Assembly (NCBI GenBank): GCA_910578035.1
Contig: CAJTOB010000030.1
Location: 1-35,329, forward strand
Source: an uncultured Muribaculaceae bacterium
Lineage (GTDB): Bacteria > Bacteroidota > Bacteroidia > Bacteroidales > Muribaculaceae
Length of the DNA stretch: 35,329 nt
Reading direction: 5' to 3'
Shown: positions 5,843 through 15,118 of the stretch, piece by piece
How the letters are laid out: every line of letters begins with the position of its first letter
How positions within the stretch are numbered: the stretch's first letter is position 1
Notes under the pieces: model-generated
Told to the model about the DNA's origin: nothing
The model's database searches: none
What the model saw: the letters and a program-made list of their open reading frames with translations, nothing else
Translations under genes and position numbers: made by a program

Positions 5843-7600
5843 ATGAATTATAATAATGATCTCGCCTGCCTTGTGCTTATTGCTTTAATGAAAGCTCATG
5901 GTATTAAGTATGTTGTTGCCTCACCAGGTGCAACAAACCTTTCATTAATAGGAAGCATTCAGCAAGATGTTTTTTTTAAATTATATTCATGTGCAGACGA
6001 ACGTTCCGCAGCTTATTTAGCTTGCGGATTAGCAGCAGAATACAACGAACCTGTTGCAATTTCTTGTACAGGTGCAACTTCCTCAAGAAATTATTTACCA
6101 GGAATTACAGAAGCTTATTATCGTAAATTACCCATTTTAGCGATTACAAGCAATAATGGAGCTTCGTTGAACTACGGTCAACTTATACCACAAGTTCTTG
6201 ATCGTAGCAATCAGCCAAAAGATACATATAGATTCAGTGCATATATTCGGCCCATCAACTCCGATATTGAGCATTGGAATGCAAATGTTTTAATCAATAC
6301 TGCTCTTTTAGAATTAAAACGTCATGGCGGAGGTCCAGTTCAAATAGACTTGACATCTCTATATTCACGCGATTATTCTGTAAAGGAACTACCAAAAGAA
6401 CGTGTAATTGACCGAATAACTCCAATCGACAATTTTCCGGAATTTCCCAAAGGACGAACTGCCGTTTTCGTGGGAAGCCATAGAACTATGTCGAAAGAGC
6501 TTGTAGATTCCATTGACGCTTTTTGCGCCACATATGATGCCGTTGTAATGGGCGATACGACAAGTGGCTATTACGGCAGATATGGAGTCAATTCATCGCT
6601 AATCGCTGCACAAGGAGGCCAGACAAGTCTTCGAGATATCGATACATTAATCCATATCGGTGAGATTTCGGGCGATTACTACACTATGGGGATTAGTGGA
6701 AAAGAAGTGTGGCGAATATCAGAAGACGGAGAAATCCGAGATTTTTTTCACAAACTGCGCTATGTGTTTGAGATGTCAGAAGCGAAATTCTTCAGTCACT
6801 ACAGCAAAAAAGGCTCATCGAAGAACAATATGTTGCAGAATTGCCTGGCGGAAGAGGCTGAAATCGAAGCACTGATACCACAATCTCTTCCTTTCTCCAA
6901 CCCTTGGATTGCATGGCAATCATCAAAATTGATTCCTGAAAACTCCATACTGCATCTTGGCATTCTGAATTCTTTAAGGTCGTGGAATTTTTTCAACTAT
7001 CCAAAGAGCGTGCAGACATCGTGCAATGTCGGAGGTTTTGGGATTGATGGAATCCTTTCAACAGTCATTGGCGCCTCATTAGCCTCCCCTGATAAATTGT
7101 GCTTTTGTGTACTGGGCGATCTCGCATTTTTCTATGATCTCAACTCACTGGGCAATCGTCACGTCGGTAAGAACCTACGCATAATGCTAATTAACAACGG
7201 TCGTGGAACCGAGTTCACCAACTTCGACCATCCAGGACATATGTTCGGAAAAGATGCCGATTCATATATAGCGGCAGCCGGACATTATGGCAACAAATCT
7301 CCAAAGCTTGTTCGTGACTTTACAACTAATCTTGGCTACGAATATCTGAGCGCATCAAGCAAAGAAGAATATCTTGAAAAAGCAAGAATATTTTTCTCAC
7401 CAGACCACAAAGAATATCCGATGGTATTTGAAATATTCACCGATTCGCAAGACGAAAGCGATGCCATCGAAACGATGCTCAACCTTAAACCGCGCGAGGA
7501 ACCTACATCGCAAGGCGTCCGCTCAGTTGTAAAAGGCATGGCCGGCCACATCTTGGGCGAGAAGGGCAAAAAAATTGTCCGTATCCTTAGGGAGAAATAA
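5843..7600 (+). CDS. Thiamine-diphosphate-dependent enzyme, acetolactate synthase / MenD-like
   Basis: The protein has 585 residues from the ATG at 5843; an upstream in-frame ATG at 5807 would overlap the SDR and is less likely. Residues 1-170 form the PYR domain with a SPGATN loop and catalytic glutamate E53 (ADERSAAYLACGLA). The C-terminal third is the PP domain, with the TPP/Mg motif GDL at 425-427 and NN at 451-452 (about 25 residues apart, as expected). Relatives include acetolactate synthase, MenD, sulfopyruvate/phosphonopyruvate decarboxylases and YerE, which adds a two-carbon unit to a keto sugar in yersiniose A biosynthesis. Pairing with an SDR inside a capsule locus makes a sugar-branching role attractive but unproven. 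GC content jumps at about 6410, inside the gene. Confidence 0.85.
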   Translation: MNYNNDLACLVLIALMKAHGIKYVVASPGATNLSLIGSIQQDVFFKLYSCADERSAAYLACGLAAEYNEPVAISCTGATSSRNYLPGITEAYYRKLPILAITSNNGASLNYGQLIPQVLDRSNQPKDTYRFSAYIRPINSDIEHWNANVLINTALLELKRHGGGPVQIDLTSLYSRDYSVKELPKERVIDRITPIDNFPEFPKGRTAVFVGSHRTMSKELVDSIDAFCATYDAVVMGDTTSGYYGRYGVNSSLIAAQGGQTSLRDIDTLIHIGEISGDYYTMGISGKEVWRISEDGEIRDFFHKLRYVFEMSEAKFFSHYSKKGSSKNNMLQNCLAEEAEIEALIPQSLPFSNPWIAWQSSKLIPENSILHLGILNSLRSWNFFNYPKSVQTSCNVGGFGIDGILSTVIGASLASPDKLCFCVLGDLAFFYDLNSLGNRHVGKNLRIMLINNGRGTEFTNFDHPGHMFGKDADSYIAAAGHYGNKSPKLVRDFTTNLGYEYLSASSKEEYLEKARIFFSPDHKEYPMVFEIFTDSQDESDAIETMLNLKPREEPTSQGVRSVVKGMAGHILGEKGKKIVRILREK

Positions 7601-7604
7601 AGAT

Positions 7605-8741
7605 ATGAAAATCGGGATATTGACGCAGCCATTGTATTACAATTATGGCGGTATCATACAGAATTGGGCGCTTCAGCAGGTGCTAAGGCGAATGGGGCAT
7701 CAGCCGGAGATGATTTTCCTCACAGCTCACAGCAAGCCGAATGCCAGGCTTATAGCCATGCGCTGTCTTAGCTTCGCAAAATGCGTAATAAAGAAATATT
7801 TGCTTAATCGAAGCGATGTATATCTTCATTCTGTACTCAATCCTCGATATAATCCTTCTGCGCCTCAATATGTTGACAACGAATTTATAAAATGTATTCG
7901 TAAAACAAAGCTCCTTGACGTAAGTGTCGACTTAGCAAAATTTGTAGACAAACGTCGCTATGATGCATTCATTGTTGGCAGCGACCAGGTATGGCGAGAG
8001 GAATATTCTCCCAATATCTTGTCGTTCTTCCTTGATTTCCTGCCAGCGGACGACACTCGCAAACGCATAGCATACGCAGCCTCATTCGGCAAAGAGCACG
8101 ACTATATATCAAGCGAAAAGATGCCTGAGTGCCTCCGCTTACTTAGCCTATTCGATTCCGTATCGGTTCGCGAGACAGAAGGCATCGGCATAATACAACA
8201 CGACTTCGGACGTGAACAAGTTGAGAAAGTATTAGACCCGACCCTCCTGCTGTCATCGGCAGACTATGAACGCCTCATCAAGCCTAACGACCACCATCGA
8301 ACACCCTATATCGCATCATATATACTTGACTCCAACAACGACAAATCGACTATTATAGCACAAATAGCAACAGAAAAAGATTTGCCCGCCAACAAGATAA
8401 ATATTGAAGTACGTTCCGGAGCCATGGCCACGATGTCGCAATGGCTGGCAAACTTTGCAGATGCCGACTACGTTGTCACAGACTCGTTCCATGGGTGCGT
8501 GTTCTCTATCATCTTCGGCAAGCCATTTATCGCCATTGCAAATGCAGAGCGCGGTCTAGGCCGTTTCGTATCACTTTTAGAAGAATTTGGCCTCACGCAC
8601 AGGCTTATCAACAAGCTTGACGACTTCACATCCCGACGCGACGAACTCATTGCCGATATTGACTATACCCCTGTACACCGACGCCATAACGCTCTGCGAG
8701 AACACTCCTTCACCTGGCTCAAAAACGCCCTCAAAAAATGA
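7605..8741 (+). CDS. Polysaccharide pyruvyl transferase family protein
   Basis: The protein has 378 residues from the ATG at 7605, which directly precedes MKIGILTQPLYYNYGG, the typical family start. Features of the family (GT-B-like fold) are NYGGIIQNWALQ at 13-24, VGSDQVW with D127, and TDSFHG with H296 followed by FGKPF. Members transfer pyruvate from PEP to hexoses, forming acidic ketals on exopolysaccharides. Some Bacteroidales members of the same fold have other or unknown transfer activities. The gene sits between the TPP enzyme and the first glycosyltransferase and overlaps the latter by 4 nt. The start of the protein overlaps no other gene. Confidence 0.85.
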   Translation: MKIGILTQPLYYNYGGIIQNWALQQVLRRMGHQPEMIFLTAHSKPNARLIAMRCLSFAKCVIKKYLLNRSDVYLHSVLNPRYNPSAPQYVDNEFIKCIRKTKLLDVSVDLAKFVDKRRYDAFIVGSDQVWREEYSPNILSFFLDFLPADDTRKRIAYAASFGKEHDYISSEKMPECLRLLSLFDSVSVRETEGIGIIQHDFGREQVEKVLDPTLLLSSADYERLIKPNDHHRTPYIASYILDSNNDKSTIIAQIATEKDLPANKINIEVRSGAMATMSQWLANFADADYVVTDSFHGCVFSIIFGKPFIAIANAERGLGRFVSLLEEFGLTHRLINKLDDFTSRRDELIADIDYTPVHRRHNALREHSFTWLKNALKK

Positions 8742-9697
8742 ATGGACCAAAGATATCTGTAATAGTACCAGTTTACAACGCAGAGAGATGGCTGCGACGT
8801 TGTGTCGACTCTATATTGGCTCAGACATATTCTGATTTCGAACTATTGCTTATCAATGATGGCTCAACTGACGGCAGTGGCGCAATATGCGACCAATACA
8901 CAGGCCTGGATCCTCGTATCCATGTCTTCCATAAACCCAACGGCGGAGCAAGTTCGGCCAGAAATATGGGCCTCCAAAATGCCAGAGGTAAATGGATTGC
9001 TTTTGCTGACGCTGATGACTTTGTTGCTCCGAAATGGCTACAAAACTATCGGGTAGATGAAAACTCAGATAAAACGGTCATTTGTCAAGGGCTTATTAAA
9101 TTCTTGCAAAAGAATGATTGTATTAACGAAATAGAATTTAAACAAGAATATAGAAACGCTAGCGAAGGCAATTTGTGTGATGTCTTATCTACAATCTTTC
9201 TTAAAGGTATGCTTGGCTGGTTACCAATCAAGGTTTTTAACGGCAAGTACCTGAGAGAACGTAAAACCTCGTTTGACACAAAGCTGACTTATCGCGAAGA
9301 TGAGAAATTCTTTCTCGATTTTCTAAGACCTGATGATAAAATCATAATGTATGATGTAATAGGTTATTATTATCAGGTTTCTAAAACAGATAAGTACACT
9401 AATTGTAAGTGTTCACCTGATTTTTCAAGTAGCACCTATGCTAATATTAAAAAACTTGGTTTTGAGCGCGGGAGTGCCTTTAGGAATTATTTTATCAACG
9501 AATATAGAACGTCTTTGATAAAATATTACAAGGCCGATGGAGAAAATAGAGAACGACTCTTTCACGACTTGAAAGAGTTAATATGTGATGAATACGACAA
9601 CTTAGAACTTTTCGGTTTTATAAAAGGCGTACTCAGATATGATAAAACCGGAATATTTTCGAAGGCTATTTTGAAGTTGCACCTTGCCTTGAAATAA
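8738..9697 (+). CDS. Family 2 glycosyltransferase
   Basis: This 319-residue GT-A enzyme opens with ISVIVPVYNAERWL (6-19). It has LLINDGSTDGS at 37-47 and the metal-binding DADD at 91-94. An acidic RED motif, in the usual catalytic-base position, lies near residue 187 (TYREDEKFF). It transfers a sugar from a nucleotide donor to the lipid-linked repeat unit at the inner face of the membrane. It overlaps the preceding pyruvyl-transferase gene by 4 nt (ATGA). The first ~320 nt are markedly more GC-rich than the rest, suggesting that a conserved catalytic half is joined to a divergent acceptor-binding half. Donor and linkage cannot be predicted. Confidence 0.9.
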   Translation: MNGPKISVIVPVYNAERWLRRCVDSILAQTYSDFELLLINDGSTDGSGAICDQYTGLDPRIHVFHKPNGGASSARNMGLQNARGKWIAFADADDFVAPKWLQNYRVDENSDKTVICQGLIKFLQKNDCINEIEFKQEYRNASEGNLCDVLSTIFLKGMLGWLPIKVFNGKYLRERKTSFDTKLTYREDEKFFLDFLRPDDKIIMYDVIGYYYQVSKTDKYTNCKCSPDFSSSTYANIKKLGFERGSAFRNYFINEYRTSLIKYYKADGENRERLFHDLKELICDEYDNLELFGFIKGVLRYDKTGIFSKAILKLHLALK

Positions 9698-9710
9698 AAT
9701 TGTAATAAAT

Positions 9711-10952
9711 ATGGATATAATAATAGGGGCTGGTGTCAGCGGACTAAGCTATGCAATGTTCCATGGCGGAGACTATGTGATTCTCGAAAAGGACGATACC
9801 GTAGGTGGATACTGCCGCACTACACGTCGCAACGGCTTCGTATGGGATTACTCCGGGCACTTCTTTCATTTCCAAGACGCACATATAAAAGAGCTGCTTA
9901 TGGCCGGCATTACACCCGATGCCATGGTTAATGTCGACAAATGCACTCGTATCAAATACAATGACAGGCTCATAGACTTCCCATTTCAGAAGAATATACA
10001 TCAGCTTGACAAGAACGAATTTATCGATTGTCTTGTTGATTTGTTTCAATCTGGGGGAAATGACTACCAGTCTTTCAAGGAAATGCTTTATGCCAAATTT
10101 GGTAAGTCTATCGCCGAAAAATTCCTTATTCCATATAATACAAAACTCTACGCAACCAATCTCGACAATCTCGACAGCAATGCCATGGGCCGATTTTTCC
10201 CCTATGCTGAAAAAGAAGAGATAGTGCGCAATTTTCGCCATGCCACAAACACGTCTTACAACGGATCGTTTGTCTATCCACGCGAAGGCGCGATAATATA
10301 TATCAACCAGATCTTAAGGCATATTAATTCGAAGAAAATTCACACATCAAGCAACGTGACCGCCATTGACGTAAACGCAAAAGAGGTAGTGCTGTCAAAC
10401 GGTCTGCGCCTTCACTACGATAGACTTATATCTACAATGCCTTTTGTCAGGCTTCTCGACCGTGCCAGTGTGGAATATGACCCAGCAGTCTATAGTTGGA
10501 ATCAGGTATTGGTATTCAACATTGGCTTCGACCGCAAAGGAACAAATATAACAGATCATTGGCTCTATTTTCCAGATAAAGAATATTGTTTCTACCGTGT
10601 TGGTTTTTACGACAATATACTCGGAAGCAACCGCATGTCGCTATATATTGAATTGGGCTTTGACAAAAACGCCGTAATCAATGCCGATAATTGGCTGCCA
10701 AGAGTTCTCGAAGACCTGAAACTAGCAGGTATAGTAGATGACAACCAAAAAGTTGTCGACTACGAAAGTATTGTCATGAATCCTGCATATGTGCATATAA
10801 GCGAATCTTCACGCCGCGATGTAGCCCAAAAAAAGGAACAGCTTGCCGAATTAGATATCTATTCAATCGGACGCTATGGCAGCTGGACGTATTGCTCAAT
10901 TGAAGACAATATCAAAGAAGCACGGGAGCTGGCAAAGCTCAACTCACAATAG
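9711..10952 (+). CDS. UDP-galactopyranose mutase-like flavoprotein
   Basis: This 413-residue FAD-binding oxidoreductase-fold protein has the dinucleotide motif GAGVSG at 6-11, E26 for the ribose and GG at 32-33. DFPFQKNIHQL at 89-99 resembles the PYPFQNNI stretch of UDP-galactopyranose mutases. A C-terminal FAD motif, SIGRYGSWTYCSIEDNI, is at about 386-402. UGM converts UDP-Galp to UDP-Galf, the donor for galactofuranose. The protein looks closer to the longer, eukaryote-like or FAD/NAD-oxidoreductase-annotated relatives than to the compact bacterial Glf. The context of many glycosyltransferases supports a nucleotide-sugar role. A related amine-oxidase-like function is the alternative. Confidence 0.7.
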   Translation: MDIIIGAGVSGLSYAMFHGGDYVILEKDDTVGGYCRTTRRNGFVWDYSGHFFHFQDAHIKELLMAGITPDAMVNVDKCTRIKYNDRLIDFPFQKNIHQLDKNEFIDCLVDLFQSGGNDYQSFKEMLYAKFGKSIAEKFLIPYNTKLYATNLDNLDSNAMGRFFPYAEKEEIVRNFRHATNTSYNGSFVYPREGAIIYINQILRHINSKKIHTSSNVTAIDVNAKEVVLSNGLRLHYDRLISTMPFVRLLDRASVEYDPAVYSWNQVLVFNIGFDRKGTNITDHWLYFPDKEYCFYRVGFYDNILGSNRMSLYIELGFDKNAVINADNWLPRVLEDLKLAGIVDDNQKVVDYESIVMNPAYVHISESSRRDVAQKKEQLAELDIYSIGRYGSWTYCSIEDNIKEARELAKLNSQ

Positions 10953-10954
10953 CA

Positions 10955-11974
10955 ATGATTTTATTCGCAATCATTATATCGCTACTTTTTTTCTTTGGGC
11001 TTAAGACACCGATAGCCGGACCATTCAGTAAAGACATAGTAACTATATTGAAGCCCATCCTTGCGATTGGAATCGTTTTACACCACCTGCATGGCGAAAC
11101 TATATACCTCTCCGAATTAGAACGCTGGGGGCCGCTTATCGTCGGTATATTCTTTTTTATTTCCGGATACGGCTTGACATATTCACAAAACAAGCGTCTC
11201 AACTATCTAAATGGTTTCTTTACAGATAAGATTCTCGTAAAGCTTGCGTTGCCGTATGCATTAGCCTTTTGCCTTAGTTTATGCTTACAGCAACCTTGGG
11301 GTCATTACACAATTATCGAACGGCTGAGTTGTCCCATGGGTCCATGGCTATTCATAAATGACTGGTTTATATATGCCTTGATATATTGCTATCTAATATT
11401 TATGGCCGCAGGCAATGTAAAGAACACCCCACTCCGCCTATCGATACTCATTTTCGCACCTCTATCGCTAGTCATATTTACAAGTTATATGGGTTATGCC
11501 CGCAACTGGTGGGCAACACCTATGGCTTTTTCTGTCGGAGCTATCTATTGCCATTTTGAAGCGTATATCAGAAAGTTTATTGACGGAAAGAAGAGATATA
11601 TCATCATTACCACATGCTCGCTCCTTATTTTTGGCCTACTGATTGGACTGTCAGCCCTGTTTAGTAGCCATATAAGCATAGTATTGGCATATTCATTGTT
11701 GCCCCTGCTATTGGTAAACATCATGATTCGTCTTGATGTTAAACGCTTTGCAGAGAACAAACTGATATGTTTTTTTAGCGATATATCATTTGAATTATAC
11801 CTTGTCCACGGCATAGTGATAGGCCATCTGAGAATTGCCTATAGTATGACAGGTCTAACACTTATTATTGCCTCATTGGTGACGTCAATAATTGCTTCTT
11901 ATGTTTTCAAACAGATTTTAACCATGTGTCAAAAAGGACTGACTTATATACTGCCTCGCGTCTCCACGATATGA
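10955..11974 (+). CDS. Acyltransferase 3 family membrane protein
   Basis: This 339-residue polytopic protein has about ten hydrophobic segments. The family signature is visible at the N-terminus: IGIVLHHLHGE with H43-H44, then FFFISGYGLTYS (67-78). AT3 proteins move acetyl or other short acyl groups across the membrane onto glycans, so this one probably O-acylates the capsule repeat unit. It begins 2 nt after the UGM-like gene and overlaps the next glycosyltransferase by 4 nt. The acyl donor and target sugar cannot be inferred. Confidence 0.85.
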   Translation: MILFAIIISLLFFFGLKTPIAGPFSKDIVTILKPILAIGIVLHHLHGETIYLSELERWGPLIVGIFFFISGYGLTYSQNKRLNYLNGFFTDKILVKLALPYALAFCLSLCLQQPWGHYTIIERLSCPMGPWLFINDWFIYALIYCYLIFMAAGNVKNTPLRLSILIFAPLSLVIFTSYMGYARNWWATPMAFSVGAIYCHFEAYIRKFIDGKKRYIIITTCSLLIFGLLIGLSALFSSHISIVLAYSLLPLLLVNIMIRLDVKRFAENKLICFFSDISFELYLVHGIVIGHLRIAYSMTGLTLIIASLVTSIIASYVFKQILTMCQKGLTYILPRVSTI

Positions 11975-13035
11975 AAAAGATTTTATCAATAATAGTTCCG
12001 TCCTATAACATGGAAGCCTTGCTTAAGAAAGACCTTAGGTCGCTCGTTATTACCAAAAGGCCCGAACGTCTTGAAGTTATAGTCGTAAACGACGGCAGCA
12101 AGGACAATACATTATCAATAGCTCGCGATTTCGAACGCCACTACCCCGATACTTTTATTATCATTGACAAGAAAAACGGCAATTACGGTTCATGTATCAA
12201 CGCCGGCCTTAAGGCCGCAACCGGTAAATATATAAAAATTCTCGATGCTGACGACTCTGTCGATACTGAGGCTTTCGAGGCCCTTGTTGATTGTCTCGAA
12301 GCAGTTGATGTCGATGTTGTTGTCAACGATTATCAGAAAGTGTATATCGGTGGTAAGCACGAGAATTTCTCATACACCTTCCCTGCTGGCAAAACTGTGA
12401 ATATTGCCGATATATATAGCGAAGAATCGTTCAGTACGCTCCTGCTTCCGGCTCTGACCTACCGCACGTCTATACTTAAAGATATGGGCTATCGTCAGAC
12501 CGAAGGCATATCATACACAGACATGGAATGGTGCTATGCCCCTATGACGCAAATGTCGACACTTTACTATTTCAATCGTTCTGTATATATGTACCTGATG
12601 GGGCGTGAAGGCCAGACCATGGATCCCGAAATCTTCCGCAAACGCCTCCCTCAACTCTTCCAGTGCCTACATACACTACTAGATAGTCTCGACGGTCTTA
12701 CCTTGGAGCCTTGGGCAAAGCGTTTTGCTAACGAACAGCTTGCAAAGCAGTCGCTCGGCATGTATCGTTATCATCTCATCGAACATCAGAAAGAATCGCG
12801 TGAACTGCTTGCCAAATTTGATGCAGCCCTCAAAATCAAGAATCCCACAATTCATGCATTCTGCGGGGCAGACGATTACCGAAAAAAAATACCATATAAA
12901 TATGTGGATGAATGGCGGTCGGGCAGACATAAGTACACACCATTGTCCGTACGTACCAAAGAAATAATTTTCGACCTCCTTGGTACCGTCCACTATTATA
13001 TCCTCAAAACCTTTAATCCTGACCTAAAGCGATGA
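11971..13035 (+). CDS. Family 2 glycosyltransferase
   Basis: The protein has 354 residues from the ATG at 11971, which forms an ATGA overlap with the acyltransferase stop; the upstream in-frame ATG at 11926 is disfavoured. The GT-A fold is shown by LSIIVPSYNME at 5-15, VIVVNDGSKDNT at 36-47 and DADD at 92-95. An NYGSCINAGL stretch (71-80) sits where GT2 enzymes usually have an N-rich donor loop. The C-terminal 130 residues are charged and presumably bind the acceptor. It overlaps the following gene by 4 nt, so it is part of the translationally coupled run of glycosyltransferases. Confidence 0.9.
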   Translation: MKKILSIIVPSYNMEALLKKDLRSLVITKRPERLEVIVVNDGSKDNTLSIARDFERHYPDTFIIIDKKNGNYGSCINAGLKAATGKYIKILDADDSVDTEAFEALVDCLEAVDVDVVVNDYQKVYIGGKHENFSYTFPAGKTVNIADIYSEESFSTLLLPALTYRTSILKDMGYRQTEGISYTDMEWCYAPMTQMSTLYYFNRSVYMYLMGREGQTMDPEIFRKRLPQLFQCLHTLLDSLDGLTLEPWAKRFANEQLAKQSLGMYRYHLIEHQKESRELLAKFDAALKIKNPTIHAFCGADDYRKKIPYKYVDEWRSGRHKYTPLSVRTKEIIFDLLGTVHYYILKTFNPDLKR

Positions 13036-14126
13036 AGAAGAGAGTTGCTGGCATAATGCGAGTCAAAAATGAGGGTACATTTATCAATAATTGTATAGAA
13101 TCGTGTATCGATGCACTCGACGAACTTATTGTAGTGTACAACGACTGCACCGACAACAGCGCCGAAGAAATCGAAAAAATGGTGCTAAAATATCCCGATA
13201 AGATCCATGCCTACGAATATCCATATGAAGTAAGGGCATTTAATCTTAATCGACAAGAATTTGACGAGATTAAAGTTTTACCTGAAGATAATCCTCATCT
13301 TTTCAGCAGCTATAGCAATTTTGCATTGTCGAAAGTTACAGCAGAATATGCGATGAAGATTGATGCCGATCAGGTATACTTTACCGCCAAACTTAAGGAA
13401 TGGTGCGACTTTATGCGCAACTGCGAGCCGATGCCGATTACTGCCAAAGTTTGGGCTGGTAAAATATTCCAATTTTATCTTTCTATATATAGAATATTGT
13501 CGCTAAAAAGCGGTATGGTGTTGCCAATGATGCCAACATGCCTATTAAAAATAGCTTATCCTGCTTATATTGAATATGCCAAGTATTCCTTCTCTCACGA
13601 TAAAGCATGTATGGCTTTATCGGGGATAAATGTAATGGAAACTGACAAAACTCTGGTCTCAATGGGCCATCCATCGGATATTCTTTTATTGCTGGCTCCT
13701 TTCAACGGCGTTGGAGATACTGTCATGTTTAAAATGAGCAACAAGGTTAAATTCAAGAAATTTTTTTCAGATAATTACAATCACAATGATAGTTATTGTG
13801 TTGCCGAAGAATTTGTTAATCCATATAAAAGGATAACATTCATAGGGTATTTCTGGAAACATGTGCGTACTATGCGCCCTGGTGTTTTTGACAAGGCTCT
13901 CCAAGCATATAAACTCGATAAAGAATCTTTCCTCGATATAGAATCTTTCAAGAAACTAAGTTATCGTCGCATATTGAAACATTCCCCTAAAAGTATCTTC
14001 TTCCCATTCTATCGAATACTATTTGGGTTTGTCTATAAAGCAAATAAAAGCGATTTATATAAATCGCTTGAATCCGAAGACCTTGGAGGTGCCATCAAAA
14101 ACAATCTAACACTTAAACAGGAATGA
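13032..14126 (+). CDS. GT2-like glycosyltransferase (GT-A fold)
   Basis: This 364-residue protein begins MKKRVAGIMRVKNEG, typical of GT2-like enzymes that act on their own rather than processively. VVYNDCTDNSAEE is at 34-46 and a DAD metal motif at 111-113 (KIDADQVYF). A long C-terminal region with several hydrophobic and basic stretches probably touches the membrane. The distal 600 nt (about 13460-14060) are more AT-rich than the start. Coupled by ATGA overlaps to both neighbours. Sugar specificity is unknown. Confidence 0.8.
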   Translation: MKKRVAGIMRVKNEGTFINNCIESCIDALDELIVVYNDCTDNSAEEIEKMVLKYPDKIHAYEYPYEVRAFNLNRQEFDEIKVLPEDNPHLFSSYSNFALSKVTAEYAMKIDADQVYFTAKLKEWCDFMRNCEPMPITAKVWAGKIFQFYLSIYRILSLKSGMVLPMMPTCLLKIAYPAYIEYAKYSFSHDKACMALSGINVMETDKTLVSMGHPSDILLLLAPFNGVGDTVMFKMSNKVKFKKFFSDNYNHNDSYCVAEEFVNPYKRITFIGYFWKHVRTMRPGVFDKALQAYKLDKESFLDIESFKKLSYRRILKHSPKSIFFPFYRILFGFVYKANKSDLYKSLESEDLGGAIKNNLTLKQE

Positions 14127-15118
14127 TTGTCAACCCGAAAATCTCGGTTCTTGTTCCCATCTATGGAGTTGAGAAATTTATCGGACGCTGCGCTGAGAGC
14201 CTTCTCAATCAAACAATGAAGGAAAGTGTTGAGTTGATTTTTATCAACGATGCCTCCAAAGACAGGAGCATAGACGTACTTAATGAGACCATAGAATCAT
14301 ATCCCGACTATCCCGGGATCATAAGAATTGTCACTCATGAAGTGAACAAAGGCCTTCCAGCTGCCCGAAATACAGGTTTAGATGCTGCCAACGGAGAATA
14401 TATAGTCCACATAGACGGAGATGACTTTGCTGAGCCTCGAATGCTCGAACTTCTCTATAAGGCAGTTTCAAAAAACAATGCCGATTTCGCTTGGTGCAAC
14501 TATTATATCACTTTCACGGATAAAAAAAAGATTATATCACAACCATTGTTCTCAGAACCTATTGATGCCGTACGTGGCATGCTTCGAGGTTCCATGAAAT
14601 ACAACGTATGGAACAAGATGTGTCGTCTTTCGCTATATAAGGACAACAATATCCGTTTTCCCGAAGGCAATGCCATGGGCGAAGACCTGACGATGATAAT
14701 GGTAGCGCTTCATGCTCAAAGCTGTGTTTTTGTGAAAGATGCCCTCTATAACTATGTACAAAACGAAGGCCAGATGACTGGAACAATGGATGAGAGAAAG
14801 CTGACTTCGCTCCGATATAATTGTGATCGGATTCGGGAGTATATAAGCCTGAAATTCCCGACATCTGGACTCGAGGCAGAAAACGCAGCCTTGTGCCAGT
14901 TAATGAAATGGCCCTTCCTTCTTGATGGCAAAATGTCATCGTACCGCCGATGGCATAAATGGTTCCCTGAGTCAAATCAATACATCTGGCAAACCAAAGG
15001 CGTCAACACACGCATAAAATTTGTAGAATGGTGCGCAGCCTCGCATCTACTACCTATTGTCTGGCTACATTATATTGTTGTCATACGTTTATATTACGGT
15101 TTAGTTTACGGAAAATGA
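14123..15118 (+). CDS. Family 2 glycosyltransferase
   Basis: This 331-residue GT-A enzyme has KISVLVPIYGVEKFI at 6-20, IFINDASKDRS at 39-49 and the metal motif DGDD at 98-101 (HIDGDDFAEP). An acidic GED motif lies at about residue 187 (AMGEDLTMI), in the catalytic-base position of GT2 enzymes. It overlaps the previous gene and the Wzy gene by 4 nt each. Confidence 0.9.
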   Translation: MIVNPKISVLVPIYGVEKFIGRCAESLLNQTMKESVELIFINDASKDRSIDVLNETIESYPDYPGIIRIVTHEVNKGLPAARNTGLDAANGEYIVHIDGDDFAEPRMLELLYKAVSKNNADFAWCNYYITFTDKKKIISQPLFSEPIDAVRGMLRGSMKYNVWNKMCRLSLYKDNNIRFPEGNAMGEDLTMIMVALHAQSCVFVKDALYNYVQNEGQMTGTMDERKLTSLRYNCDRIREYISLKFPTSGLEAENAALCQLMKWPFLLDGKMSSYRRWHKWFPESNQYIWQTKGVNTRIKFVEWCAASHLLPIVWLHYIVVIRLYYGLVYGK

